NCBI RefSeq assembly: GCF_002101675.1
Contig: NZ_LQOY01000022.1
Location: 1 to 64,000, forward strand
Direction of reading: 5' to 3'
DNA from: Mycobacterium gordonae
GTDB lineage: Bacteria > Actinomycetota > Actinomycetes > Mycobacteriales > Mycobacteriaceae
Length of the DNA: 64,000 nucleotides
The notes beneath the pieces were generated by a model. That model was not told the DNA's origin and did no database searches. It saw only the letters and a list, made by a program, of their open reading frames with translations. Each line of letters opens with the position of its first letter. The first letter of the stretch is position 1. A program made the translations under genes and the position numbers. Shown here piece by piece: positions 55,339 through 63,754 of the stretch.

Positions 55339-56145
55339 ATGCGCGCCGTGACGGGAATTCTGTGCCTGCCCGTGAGCGTGGCGGTGTTAGTTACGTCATG
55401 CGCCGGGGCGGTCCATCATGCGTCCGTGGCCAGCTCGTCCGCGCCCGGGCCCGGCAGCTCGGTGCAGCGGCTCAGCGAGCCGGAGAACGCGGGGCTGGAT
55501 TCCCGGGTCGGCGCGATATTCCGCGGTACTTCCCGCGAGGGCGGAAATCTGCACGTCTGCACCGGGTCGGTGGTCCACTCGAGGGCCGGTGACCTCGTGC
55601 TGACGGCTGCGCACTGTCTGCTCGGGGAGATCGACGCCACCTTTGTCCCCGGATTCGCAGGGGAGGCGACGACCAACGACACCTTCACCGTCGATGAGGT
55701 CTACTTCGACTCCCGCTGGATCACCAGCCGCGATCCGCGCGCGGATTATGCGATAGCCAAGGTCAGCGGCACCGGATCGGTTGAAGGTCGGGCCGGCGCT
55801 GCCTTGTCGCTGGGGACCGCGCCGACGGCAGGCAGCCGGGTCAGTGTCACCGGTTACCCCGCCGGGGTCGGCGGCCGGCCCGTCGCCTGTCAGGGCACCA
55901 CCAGCCTCACCGATGAAGGGTTCCCGTCATTGCCGTGCAAGGGCCTCGTCGACGGAACCAGTGGTGCACCATGGGTGAGCGGGGCGACGGTCGTAGGGGT
56001 GGTCGGTGGGTTCGAAGGCGGCGGTTGCACCGAAAACATCTCGTACTCAGCGCCTTTCGATGAGCGCACCGCGCAGCTGTTGGCCCGCGCGCAAGCCGGC
56101 GGTCCCGGCGACAGCCCGCCGGCCGACTACGACGACACCTGTTGA
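55339..56145 (+). CDS. Trypsin-like serine protease, probable lipoprotein
   Basis: The 268-residue product has a signal peptide with a lipobox, VTSC at 18-21, predicting lipid attachment at C21 and an outer-face location. The trypsin-fold catalytic triad is H92 in LTAAHC, D136 in RADYAIAKV and S208 in GTSGAPW. Cysteines at 74/93 and 184/200 could form the usual disulfides. No such gene lies between the Rv2714 and sthA homologues in M. tuberculosis, so it is an insertion or a loss there. Tandem hairpin repeats follow its stop. Substrate unknown. Confidence 0.9.
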   Translation: MRAVTGILCLPVSVAVLVTSCAGAVHHASVASSSAPGPGSSVQRLSEPENAGLDSRVGAIFRGTSREGGNLHVCTGSVVHSRAGDLVLTAAHCLLGEIDATFVPGFAGEATTNDTFTVDEVYFDSRWITSRDPRADYAIAKVSGTGSVEGRAGAALSLGTAPTAGSRVSVTGYPAGVGGRPVACQGTTSLTDEGFPSLPCKGLVDGTSGAPWVSGATVVGVVGGFEGGGCTENISYSAPFDERTAQLLARAQAGGPGDSPPADYDDTC

Positions 56146-56150
56146 GATCA

Positions 56151-56310
56151 GTGCGAATTGGCGGCGACCCGCTGCGCCCGGCTTCGCCGCGCTTGCGATC
56201 GCCGCTGTGCGAATTGGCGGCGACCCGCTGCGCCCAGCCGCGCTTGCGATCGCCGCTGTCGACATTGGCGGCGACCCGCGGCGCCCGGCTTCGCCGCGCT
56301 TGCGATCGCC
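56151..56310. repeat. Three tandem 51-56-bp hairpin units between convergent genes
   Basis: Units at 56151-56206, 56207-56257 and 56258-56310 share GGCGGCGACCCGC near the start and GCGATCGCC at the end, which can pair. The middle unit lacks five bases. The array fills the gap between the protease stop and the sthA stop, touching the latter. It probably terminates transcription from both sides. Confidence 0.88.
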
Positions 56311-57725
56311 TAGCGCCGGAACTGGTGCAGCGCCCGCATCTTGTTGGTCACGTCCAGCGCCGCGACCTTGTAGGCCTCGGAGAACGTCGGGTAGTTGAAT
56401 ACCGCATCGACCAGATAGTCGACGGTGCCTCCGCACCCCATGACGGCCTGCCCGATGTGCACCATCTCGGTGGCGCTGGTGCCGAAGATGTGGGCGCCCA
56501 GGAGGGTGCGGTCAGTGGTGGAGACCAGCAGCTTGAGCATGCCGTAGGAGTCACCGGCGATCTGGCCGCGGGCCAGTTCGCGATAGCGGCACACGCCGAC
56601 CTCGTACGGGACCGAGTCCTTGGTCAGCTCCACCTCGGTCTTGCCCACATAGGACACCTCGGGGATCGAATAGATCCCGATGGGCTGCAGTTCGGTGATG
56701 CCCTCGGTCGGCTCCCCGAAGGCGTAGTAGGCGGCCAGCCGGCCCTGGTCCATCGAGGTCGCGGCCAGCGCCGGGAACCCGATGACGTCGCCGACGGCGT
56801 AAATGTGTTCCACCTTGGTCCGGAATTGGTCGTCGACGAAAATCCTTCCGCGATGGTCTGCTTCGAGACCGGCGTTCTCGAGCCCCAGGTGCTCGGTCTG
56901 GCCTTCGCGGCCCGCTGAATACATCACCGTCTCCGCGGGGATCTGCTTGCCGCTGCCCAGGGTCGTGACGGTTCCCGACGAGCCGACGTCGACGGCCGTG
57001 ACTTCCTCGCCGAACCGGAAGGTCACCGCGAGGTCGCGCAGGTGGAATTTCAGCGCCTCGACAATCTCCGGGTCACAGAAGTCGAGCATGGTGTCCCGCT
57101 TCTCCACGACGGTGACCTTGGTGCCCAACGCCGCGAACATCGACGCGTACTCGATGCCGATCACGCCCGCTCCGACGACGACCATCGACGCCGGCAACGA
57201 GCGCAGGTCGAGAATCCCGTCGGAGTCCAGCACCCGGTTCTCGTCGAACTCGACCCCGGACGGCCGCGCCGGCTTGGTACCGGTGGCGATGACGATGTAG
57301 TCGCCGCTGACGGTCACCCGCTCACCCTGGGCGTCTTCCTCCACCAGCACGGTGTGCGGGTCGATGAAACGGCCGTGCCCGAGCACCAGGTCGATCCGGT
57401 TTCTCATCAGCTGGGAGCGCACCACGTCGACCTGCTTGCTGATCACGTGCTGGGTCCGGGCCAGCAGGTCGGCGGGAGTAATTTTGTCTTTGACCCGGTA
57501 GCTGGCGCCGTAGAGTTCGCGCTGGCTCATCCCGGTCAGGTAGACGACCGCTTCGCGCAGGGTTTTCGACGGGATCGTGCCCGTGTTGACGCAGACGCCG
57601 CCGACCATCCGGCCACGCTCGACGATGGCGACCGACTTGCCCAGCTTGGCCGCCGCGATCGCGGCCTTCTGGCCGCCGGGCCCGGATCCGATAACGACCA
57701 GGTCGTACTCGCGCATCGAAGTCAT
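56310..57725 (-). CDS. sthA: Soluble pyridine nucleotide transhydrogenase SthA
   Basis: This flavoprotein balances NADH and NADPH. The FAD-binding [14 protein letters not shown] is near the N-terminus, followed by [14 protein letters not shown]. SthA lacks the second redox Cys of lipoamide dehydrogenases at this site (V-C-V-N-T), as here. The NAD-binding [12 protein letters not shown] and the dimer domain follow. ATG 57725 gives 471 residues and sits six bases after a TATCGT hexamer; ATG 57716 gives the 468 residues annotated for Rv2713. Confidence 0.95.
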   Translation of the reverse strand: MTSMREYDLVVIGSGPGGQKAAIAAAKLGKSVAIVERGRMVGGVCVNTGTIPSKTLREAVVYLTGMSQRELYGASYRVKDKITPADLLARTQHVISKQVDVVRSQLMRNRIDLVLGHGRFIDPHTVLVEEDAQGERVTVSGDYIVIATGTKPARPSGVEFDENRVLDSDGILDLRSLPASMVVVGAGVIGIEYASMFAALGTKVTVVEKRDTMLDFCDPEIVEALKFHLRDLAVTFRFGEEVTAVDVGSSGTVTTLGSGKQIPAETVMYSAGREGQTEHLGLENAGLEADHRGRIFVDDQFRTKVEHIYAVGDVIGFPALAATSMDQGRLAAYYAFGEPTEGITELQPIGIYSIPEVSYVGKTEVELTKDSVPYEVGVCRYRELARGQIAGDSYGMLKLLVSTTDRTLLGAHIFGTSATEMVHIGQAVMGCGGTVDYLVDAVFNYPTFSEAYKVAALDVTNKMRALHQFRR

Positions 57726-57731
57726 GTGTAG

Positions 57732-57737
57732 ACGATA
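57732..57737 (-). promoter_or_regulatory. Predicted -10 element of sthA (leaderless type)
   Basis: On the minus strand TATCGT is followed by six bases and then ATG 57725. Confidence 0.55.
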
Positions 57738-57828
57738 AAGCCCACAGTCGCGACTTTCTCCACAAGCGGGCGGCTGAATCACGTTGCGCGAGCACGAAGT
57801 GACGGTGCGGGTCGTCACCGTGGACGCC

Positions 57829-58884
57829 ATGACGACGTATGAAGCTGGCTATGCACTGAACCGCCCCGCCACGTTGATCGCCGCGTTGCCGGCCATTCTC
57901 GGCTTTGTGCCGGAGAAATCGCTGGTGCTGGTGACTCTTGAGGACGGCGCCCTCGGGGCGGTGCTGCGGGCCGACCTGTCCGACGACCTCGCCGACCGGG
58001 TGGACGAGTTGGCCAAGGTCGCAGCCGCGGCCGATCCGCAGGCGGCGATCATGGTGATCGTCGATGCCGAGGGTGCGCACTGTCCGGGGTGCGACGAAGA
58101 GCACCGGCAGCTGTGCGACGCGCTCACCGACGCCCTGGCGGAGTACGGCGTCGAGCGCTATGCGGCGCATGTGGTGGACCGGATCGTCGCGGGCGGGCGT
58201 TGGCATTGCGTCGACGGCTGCGGTGCGGGCGGCGAGATCGACGACCCGTCGGCGTCGCCGCTCGCGGCGGCCGCGGTCGTCGAGGGCCGCCCCCTCTACC
58301 CGCGGCGCGCGGACCTGCAGGCGGTGATCGCACTGGATCCCCGGCGCAGCGCCGCGGTGGCCGGCGCGGTCGAGCAGGCGGCACGCGCGCGCGAGATCGT
58401 CCACCGCAACGATCCCACCACCTGTTCGCGCCGCGATGTGGAGAACGCGATCGCGGCCGCTGCGCGGGTCAACGACGGGGATTCACTGTCGGACGCTGAT
58501 GTGGCCGAAGTGGGCTGCGCGCTGACCGACGTCCAGGTACGCGACACGCTGTACGCGCTCGCCGTGGGTGAGGACGCCGACGCGGCCGAGTCGTTGTGGG
58601 CGTTGCTGTCGCGGCTGCTGCCGCAGCCGTGGCGGGTGGAGGCGCTGGTGTTACTGGCCTTCAGCGCCTACGCGCGCGGCGACGGGCCGCTGGCGGGGCT
58701 GTCGCTGGACGCGGCGCTGCGCTGCGACCCGTCGCACCGGATGGCCGGCATGCTGGACCAGGCACTGCAATCAGGTTTACGGCCCAACGACATTCGAAGA
58801 CTGGGCGGCACGGGTTACCGACTGGCCGAGCAACTCGGGGTGCGGTTGCCGCCGCGCCAGTCCTTCGGTCAACGAGCGGGCTGA
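57829..58884 (+). CDS. DUF4192 protein (Rv2712c homologue)
   Basis: ATG 57829 gives 351 residues, near the Rv2712c length. The DUF4192 start [29 protein letters not shown] is clear, and the C-terminal part contains TPR-like helices ([26 protein letters not shown]). Cysteines at [12 protein letters not shown] and CVDGCGAGG in the middle may bind metal. Function is unknown. It ends 13 bases from the convergent ideR stop. Confidence 0.88.
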   Translation: MTTYEAGYALNRPATLIAALPAILGFVPEKSLVLVTLEDGALGAVLRADLSDDLADRVDELAKVAAAADPQAAIMVIVDAEGAHCPGCDEEHRQLCDALTDALAEYGVERYAAHVVDRIVAGGRWHCVDGCGAGGEIDDPSASPLAAAAVVEGRPLYPRRADLQAVIALDPRRSAAVAGAVEQAARAREIVHRNDPTTCSRRDVENAIAAAARVNDGDSLSDADVAEVGCALTDVQVRDTLYALAVGEDADAAESLWALLSRLLPQPWRVEALVLLAFSAYARGDGPLAGLSLDAALRCDPSHRMAGMLDQALQSGLRPNDIRRLGGTGYRLAEQLGVRLPPRQSFGQRAG

Positions 58885-58897
58885 GCGGATCGGTGGC

Positions 58898-59590
58898 TCA
58901 GACCTTCTCGACCTTGACGGCGTGCGCCATCTCGTGTGGCAGGGTGACGTTCTCGTGACCGGGGATGAGGATGGTGACCCCGCCGCTCTGGCTGTTCTCG
59001 ACGGTGACGCGCGCATTGGGCACTACGCCGGCGTCCTTGAGCCGGGCGATCAGGTCGATGTCACCTTGCACATGTTCGGTGAGCTGGCGGACCACAACGG
59101 CGACCGGCGATCCGGGGGGCAACTCGGTCAACCGGACCAAGTTGGCTTCGTCGGCGCCGGAGTCGGGGCCGACGCCGAGGTCCAGCAGACCGGGGATCGG
59201 GTTTCCGAACGGCGACGTCGTCGGATTGTTGAGCACCTTGACCAGGCGGCGCTCGACATCCTCGCTCATCACGTGCTCCCACCGACATGCCTCGGCGTGC
59301 ACTTCCTCCCACGGCAACCCGATGACGTCGACGAGAAGACGCTCCGCGAGCCGGTGCTTGCGCATGACGGAGATGGCCAGCGCCCGCCCCTTGTCGGTGA
59401 GTTCAAGATGCCGGTCTCCCGCAACACGGAGCAGGCCGTCGCGTTCCATCCGGGACACGGTCTGGCTGACAGTGGGTCCACTCTGCTCGAGCCGTTCGGC
59501 AATGCGCGCACGCAGCGGCGTCACGCCCTCTTCTTCGAGGTCGTAGATCGTCCGCAGGTACATCTCGGTGGTATCAACCAGGTCGTTCAT
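58898..59590 (-). CDS. ideR: Iron-dependent repressor IdeR
   Basis: IdeR senses ferrous iron and represses siderophore genes while activating iron storage. The 230-residue product starts at ATG 59590 with GGAGGA upstream. The DtxR-type winged helix (TTEMYLRTIYDLEEEG, QSGPTVSQTVSRMERDGLL), the metal/dimer domain (HRLAERLL, EACRWEHVMS) and the SH3-like third domain are all present. Its gene follows sigB on the same strand, separated by a hairpin. Confidence 0.97.
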   Translation of the reverse strand: MNDLVDTTEMYLRTIYDLEEEGVTPLRARIAERLEQSGPTVSQTVSRMERDGLLRVAGDRHLELTDKGRALAISVMRKHRLAERLLVDVIGLPWEEVHAEACRWEHVMSEDVERRLVKVLNNPTTSPFGNPIPGLLDLGVGPDSGADEANLVRLTELPPGSPVAVVVRQLTEHVQGDIDLIARLKDAGVVPNARVTVENSQSGGVTILIPGHENVTLPHEMAHAVKVEKV

Positions 59591-59668
59591 TCAGCATCCT
59601 CCGTTGCCGCCGAGTCTACTTCGCCAGCCGCGCGAGTGGTTCGTCCAAAACGCCCCACCGCAGCAGTA

Positions 59669-59694
59669 TGCCCGCCGCGCTTGCGCGGCGGGCA
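59669..59694 (-). terminator. Hairpin between sigB and ideR
   Basis: TGCCCGCCGCGC (59669-59680) and its exact complement at 59683-59694 form a 12-bp stem around TT. It lies 44 bases past the sigB stop and 79 bases before ideR, so it probably ends most sigB transcripts. No T-run is present. Confidence 0.7.
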
Positions 59695-59737
59695 CACCGT
59701 CTCCTACCAAGCTTGCCAAATTGGCTTGGGCTACACC

Positions 59738-60709
59738 TCAGCTGGCGTAAGACCGCAGTCGGTCGGCCCGCTCGCCGTGGCGCAACTTGCACATCACGTC
59801 GCGCTCGATCTGGCGAACCCGCTCACGGGACAGGCCGAACAGCTTGCCGATCTGATCCAGGGTGCGCGGCTGGCCGTCGTCCAGACCGAAACGCAGCCGG
59901 ATCACCTGGTGTTCGCGTTCGTCGAGCGTGGCCAGGACGCTGCGGATGTCGGTGTGCAGAAGTTCGGCGATCACCGCGTTCTCGGCCGACATGGCTTCGG
60001 CGTCTTCGATGAAGTCGCCCAAGGGTGCTTCTTCTTCGGAGCCGACCGGCATGTCCAGGCTCACCGGGTCGCGACTGTGCTCCAGCAGATCGTTGATTTT
60101 CTCGATCGGGATGCCGGACTCGGCCGCCAGTTCCTCGTCGGTGGCTTCGCGGCCCAGGTTCTGGTGCATCTCGCGCTTGATCCGTGCCAGCTTGTTGACC
60201 TGCTCCACCAGATGGACGGGCAGCCGGATGGTGCGGCTCTGGTCGGCCATGCCGCGGGTGATCGCTTGCCGGATCCACCACGTGGCGTACGTGGAGAACT
60301 TGAATCCCTTTGCGTAGTCGAACTTTTCCATCGCCCGGATGAGACCCAGGTTGCCCTCCTGGATCAGGTCCAGCAGCGGCATCCCGCGTCCGGTGTAGCG
60401 CTTGGCCAGCGACACCACCAGTCGCAGGTTCGCTTCGAGGAGGTGACGACGCGCGGCCTGACCATCGCGAACCACTGCGGCGAGATCACGTTTCCGGTTC
60501 TCGCCGAGGCGCTTCCGGGTTTCCAGCAGGTGCTCGGCGTACAGCCCGGCCTCGATGCGCTTGGCCAACTCGACCTCGTCGGCGGCGTTGAGCAACGCCG
60601 TCTTCCCGATGCCGTTCAGATACACGCGCACCAAGTCTGCAGCTGGGCTTTGAGCATCCAGATCGCCGTCGAACCGGCTTGTGGTGGCCCGTGTAGTGAG
60701 TTCGGCCAT
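59738..60709 (-). CDS. sigB: RNA polymerase sigma factor SigB
   Basis: SigB is the stress-responsive, principal-like (group 2) sigma factor. ATG 60709, with GGAGGG upstream, gives 323 residues, the Rv2710 length. Regions are clear: 1.2 [12 protein letters not shown], 2.3-2.4 [19 protein letters not shown], 3.0 [19 protein letters not shown], and 4.2 [20 protein letters not shown]. The product differs from the M. tuberculosis protein mainly in the first ten residues. Confidence 0.97.
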   Translation of the reverse strand: MAELTTRATTSRFDGDLDAQSPAADLVRVYLNGIGKTALLNAADEVELAKRIEAGLYAEHLLETRKRLGENRKRDLAAVVRDGQAARRHLLEANLRLVVSLAKRYTGRGMPLLDLIQEGNLGLIRAMEKFDYAKGFKFSTYATWWIRQAITRGMADQSRTIRLPVHLVEQVNKLARIKREMHQNLGREATDEELAAESGIPIEKINDLLEHSRDPVSLDMPVGSEEEAPLGDFIEDAEAMSAENAVIAELLHTDIRSVLATLDEREHQVIRLRFGLDDGQPRTLDQIGKLFGLSRERVRQIERDVMCKLRHGERADRLRSYAS

Positions 60710-60745
60710 TGCGCCCTCCCGATTGGCTTGTCTTGTCATGTGGTT

Positions 60746-60772
60746 AACGAGAAGCCCGCCGGATGAGTTCCC
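60746..60772 (-). promoter_or_regulatory. SigE/SigH-type promoter of sigB
   Basis: On the minus strand GGGAACT (60766-60772), a 16-base spacer and CGTT (60746-60749) match the ECF consensus. In M. tuberculosis sigB is transcribed by SigE and SigH after surface and oxidative stress. Confidence 0.85.
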
Positions 60773-60856
60773 ACCCGCTCGTCATCTCACACCCCGTGAC
60801 GTGCACAAATACGGCGGTGACCTGAGAATGTCCTGAGAAGTGGCGCGATTGGACGG

Positions 60857-61264
60857 TTAGTCGGAACCGTCCGCGTCGATTGTCTGCGGATCAGGCCGCG
60901 GCGCGAAGTGCGGTCGCGGCTCCAGCGCCGGACGTTCGGCCGTCGGGAATAACGGGGTGCGTTGCCGGGCATGGTCGAAGCGTCGTGGCTCGTCGGCGCT
61001 GCGCGGCGGTCGGTCGTTGGCGATCAGCACGGCGATCCACGGCAGCGGTATGGAGGCCGCCACGATCAGCAGCGACACCAGGCCGTTGTGCCAAGCGCCG
61101 TAGGCGAGTGCGGCCAGCAGCAGAGCCGGAATTCGAAAAGCCATGATGGTCAAGTACTTACGCACGCGAGCGCGGTGCTGCACCTCGTAGGAAGGTGCGG
61201 CGGCAGTGATCAGTACCGGCCGGCCCTCGTGGTCGAAGCCGTCGAACTGCGGGCCCCGCTTCAT
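60857..61264 (-). CDS. DUF3099 membrane protein (Rv2709 homologue)
   Basis: ATG 61264 gives 135 residues beginning MKRGPQFDGFDHEGRP. Two hydrophobic segments (YLTIMAFRIPALLLAALAYG and LVSLLIVAASIPLPWIAVLI) are followed by a basic Pro-rich tail. An ATG six codons upstream (61282) is possible; GGAGGT abuts ATG 61264, too near to be a normal site. The gene is divergent from the DUF3039 gene. No function is known. Confidence 0.83.
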   Translation of the reverse strand: MKRGPQFDGFDHEGRPVLITAAAPSYEVQHRARVRKYLTIMAFRIPALLLAALAYGAWHNGLVSLLIVAASIPLPWIAVLIANDRPPRSADEPRRFDHARQRTPLFPTAERPALEPRPHFAPRPDPQTIDADGSD

Positions 61265-61340
61265 ACCTCCACTGTTGCACATCCAGCCGATTCCGGTTTC
61301 CCCGGTGTCTGTCGGCAGGTCAGGAGGCAGAATATGAGGG

Positions 61341-61580
61341 ATGGACACCCAGACGATCGAGCGCACCGATACCCGCGAACGCACCGACGACGGGACCGGT
61401 AGCGACACGCCGAAGTTCTTCCACTACGTCAAGAAGGACAAGATCGCCGAGAGCGCGGTCATGGGCAATCACGTTGTCGCCTTGTGCGGTGAGGTATTTC
61501 CCGTGACCCGCGCCGCCAAGCCGGGCTCGCCGGTGTGTCCGGACTGCAAGCAGATCTACGAACGACTGAAGAAGGGCTGA
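61341..61580 (+). CDS. DUF3039 small protein (Rv2708c homologue)
   Basis: The 79-residue product has KFFHYVKKDKIAESAVMGNH and then CGEVFPV and CPDCKQIYERLKKG, the DUF3039 signature. Three Cys (C-x20-C-x2-C type) plus nearby His suggest a small zinc site. AGGAGG lies 13 bases before ATG 61341. It ends one base from the convergent YihY gene. Confidence 0.88.
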   Translation: MDTQTIERTDTRERTDDGTGSDTPKFFHYVKKDKIAESAVMGNHVVALCGEVFPVTRAAKPGSPVCPDCKQIYERLKKG

Positions 61581-61581
61581 C

Positions 61582-62577
61582 TCACGCCTTCGGTTCCACC
61601 GGGTCGGGCGTATCCAGTGCGGCGGTGTCCGGCTGCGGTGGCGCCGGGTCGTCCGAGCCCGATAGGGCGGCGGTGCGACGGACCACCCAGTTGCGCAGCC
61701 GGTGAGCGTGTGTGGCCGGTGCCGGCCACTCCTCCTGGATCGCGGCATTGAGCTCGGCGCCGATCATTATCGAGAAGCCGCCGAAGAACGCGAACAACAG
61801 AAAGGCGATCGGTGTGGCGAGCGCACCGTAGGTGTAGCCGGTGCTGCCGATCCACCGGAGGTAGAAGCGCAAACCGAGAGTGGCGACCAGGAACACCACC
61901 GAGGCCAGCACGGTGCCCGGTATCAATCGGTGGGTCGGCAGCGGTACCGGCAGCGCGACCCGATACAGCACGGTCACTCCCGCCATCAAACCCAGGATCA
62001 ACGCCGGGTAATAGCCGTAGTGCAGCAGATTCTGCAGACCCACCGGGATGTGCTCGCTCACCTTGCGCGGGCCCACGACCGCGACCGGCGCGGTGATCAC
62101 CACAAACGCCAGCATCATGATGTACAGAAACAGGGCGAAGAAGCGCTGCCGCACCGGATGGCGCAGGGGCGTCTGATCGTGGGCCTCGACCACCGCGTCG
62201 ACGAACGACGAGATGGCCGACGAGCCCGCCCACAGAGAGATCAGAAAGCCGAGCGACGCCACCTCACCGCCGGCAGTGGTGGTGATGTCGCGAATCGAGG
62301 GCTCGATGATCTCGTTCACCACGTTGGGAGAGAAGAAGTTTCGTGCAGTGGACAGCGTGCTCTTGATAATGGAGGACAGCGTGTCCTCGCCGAACAGCGG
62401 CGCCACCCAGGCTAACGACCCCAAGATGCCCAATAGCAACGGAGGCGTCGAGAGACAGGTCCAAAAACCGGCTTCCGCGGATTCGGAAAAAATCGAATCG
62501 TCCCACGCCTTGGACAGTGTCCTACGGCTGATTTGCCAGACGTGGTGGCGGAACGGTTTTCGGACCTGGTCGCTCAT
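61582..62577 (-). CDS. YihY/BrkB-family membrane protein (Rv2707 homologue)
   Basis: ATG 62577 gives 331 residues. Six or so membrane segments include FWTCLSTPPLLLGILGSLAW, YIMMLAFVVITAPVAVVG, LIPGTVLASVVFLVATLGLR and LATPIAFLLFAFFGGFSIMI, with the family GAELNAAIQEE motif just after the last. The C-terminal tail is Pro/Asp-rich. The family was once called ribonuclease BN by mistake; the real function is unknown. An upstream frame extension is not supported. Confidence 0.9.
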   Translation of the reverse strand: MSDQVRKPFRHHVWQISRRTLSKAWDDSIFSESAEAGFWTCLSTPPLLLGILGSLAWVAPLFGEDTLSSIIKSTLSTARNFFSPNVVNEIIEPSIRDITTTAGGEVASLGFLISLWAGSSAISSFVDAVVEAHDQTPLRHPVRQRFFALFLYIMMLAFVVITAPVAVVGPRKVSEHIPVGLQNLLHYGYYPALILGLMAGVTVLYRVALPVPLPTHRLIPGTVLASVVFLVATLGLRFYLRWIGSTGYTYGALATPIAFLLFAFFGGFSIMIGAELNAAIQEEWPAPATHAHRLRNWVVRRTAALSGSDDPAPPQPDTAALDTPDPVEPKA

Positions 62578-62641
62578 ACCCGTCCAGCATTGCCCATCAG
62601 ACCTCGCACGCGCGACATTGGGTCGGCGAGTTCTGCGGCAA

Positions 62642-62827
62642 TTACTGGCCGCTGACCTCCAGCACTGCCGCCAGCTCGGCGAGCTTGGCTTCGTGCTTGT
62701 TGGCGTGGTGCTGGCAGAAGAGGAGCTCAGCGCCCGAAGGCAGCTTGGCGCGGACCCGGGCGGCGGCACCGCAGCGATCGCAGCGGTCCGCTCGAGTGAG
62801 CTCGGGACTGGTCAGAGTTGCGTTCAT
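62642..62827 (-). CDS. Small zinc-ribbon-like protein (DUF7455 type)
   Basis: The 61-residue product starts at ATG 62827 with GGAGGA upstream. A CDRC pair and a later CQHH pair, 18 residues apart, form a likely zinc site; the last 15 residues are helical. Such proteins are conserved and short in actinobacteria; their role is unknown. Confidence 0.8.
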   Translation of the reverse strand: MNATLTSPELTRADRCDRCGAAARVRAKLPSGAELLFCQHHANKHEAKLAELAAVLEVSGQ

Positions 62828-62953
62828 GGCTCCTCCGTTCTGGCGGTAATTTCACTCTGTCAGACGTTCGGAGTTTTCGCCTTGTTCCCCGACCGTTATG
62901 AGGTGTGTCGTTTCTCACGAATATTTGCCCACAAATGGGGGTCCATAATCACC

Positions 62954-63334
62954 GTGTCGGAAATTGGTCTTGTACTGGTGCGTTTGTGCTCTGAGCAGGA
63001 ATGGAGGGCGGCCCGGGACCGTGGCTGGATCGCTCCCGAGCCCGCCGGACCGGACGCAGAGCCGTTCGTCCACTTGTCGACCATCGAGCAGGTGCATCTG
63101 CCGGCCAATCGGCTCTACCGCGGCCGCCGCGACATGATCCTGTTGTACATCGACGAGTCGGCCATCGACGCGCCTCTGCGGTGGGAGCCGGGAGTTCCGA
63201 CTGACCCGCAGTCCATGCTTTTTCCGCATCTGTACGGTCGGCTGCCGGTGGGCGCGGTCATCCGGTCGGCGCCGTACCCGCCGGCCGCTGACGGCAGCTT
63301 CCCCGCCGTCAGCGCGGGTCAGGAACCGACGTAG
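62954..63334 (+). CDS. DUF952 protein (Rv2705c homologue)
   Basis: GTG 62954 gives 126 residues. The DUF952 signature is visible: EQEWRAARDRGWI, FVHLSTIEQVHLPANRLYRG, MILLYIDESAI and LRWEPGVP, then FPHLYGRLPVGAVI. The fold is related to ADP-ribosyltransferases but no activity is established. Its last 16 bases overlap the end of the convergent RidA gene. Confidence 0.88.
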   Translation: MSEIGLVLVRLCSEQEWRAARDRGWIAPEPAGPDAEPFVHLSTIEQVHLPANRLYRGRRDMILLYIDESAIDAPLRWEPGVPTDPQSMLFPHLYGRLPVGAVIRSAPYPPAADGSFPAVSAGQEPT

Positions 63335-63690
63335 GCATCCGCCTCGATCTCGACCAACAGCTCGGGGGCTATCAGCGCCGACACCTCGACCATAGTCGCG
63401 GCGGGGCGGATCGCCCCGAAAACCTCGGCATGCGCGTCACCGACTTCACGCCAATGGGAGATGTCGGTGACGAAGATGCGGGTCCGAACGACGTCGGCGA
63501 GTGTGGCGCCGGCCTGCTTCAGGGCGGTCTCGATGCGGCTCAACGCATCTCGGGTCTGAGTGGCGAGGTCGTCACCGCGGCCGGTGGTGCCGGCCACCGC
63601 GACCAGCGGGCCGACGCGTACGGCTCGGGAATAGCCGACGATCGATTCGTAGGGGGAGTCTGACGCGATGTTCTGGCGGCTCGCTGGCAT
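63319..63690 (-). CDS. RidA-family protein (Rv2704 homologue)
   Basis: ATG 63690 gives 123 residues of the YjgF/YER057c/UK114 family: VGYSRAVRVGPLVAVAGTTG at the start, QTRDALSRIETALKQAGATL and DVVRTRIFVTDI in the middle, and LVEIEADAYVG at the end. RidA proteins hydrolyse reactive enamine/imine intermediates; the key Arg is in VVRTRIFV. An in-frame GTG nine bases upstream is possible. Confidence 0.9.
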   Translation of the reverse strand: MPASRQNIASDSPYESIVGYSRAVRVGPLVAVAGTTGRGDDLATQTRDALSRIETALKQAGATLADVVRTRIFVTDISHWREVGDAHAEVFGAIRPAATMVEVSALIAPELLVEIEADAYVGS

Positions 63691-63754
63691 GGCCGTCACG
63701 GTACGACCGGCTGACAGCTTTACCCGCAGGGCATCTGCTGGTAGCTGTGCAGGG

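Noticed and set aside
56151..56310. Tandem repeats considered as a CRISPR array
   Set aside because: Units are contiguous and nearly identical throughout, with no spacers.
58898..60709. IdeR iron box near ideR or sigB
   Set aside because: No sequence close to TTAGGTTAGGCTAACCTAA was seen in the intergenic regions.
58568..60766. A 730-codon plus-strand open frame across DUF4192, ideR and sigB
   Set aside because: It is antisense to ideR and sigB, both unmistakable, and has the Gln/His/Arg-rich composition of a GC-rich shadow frame.
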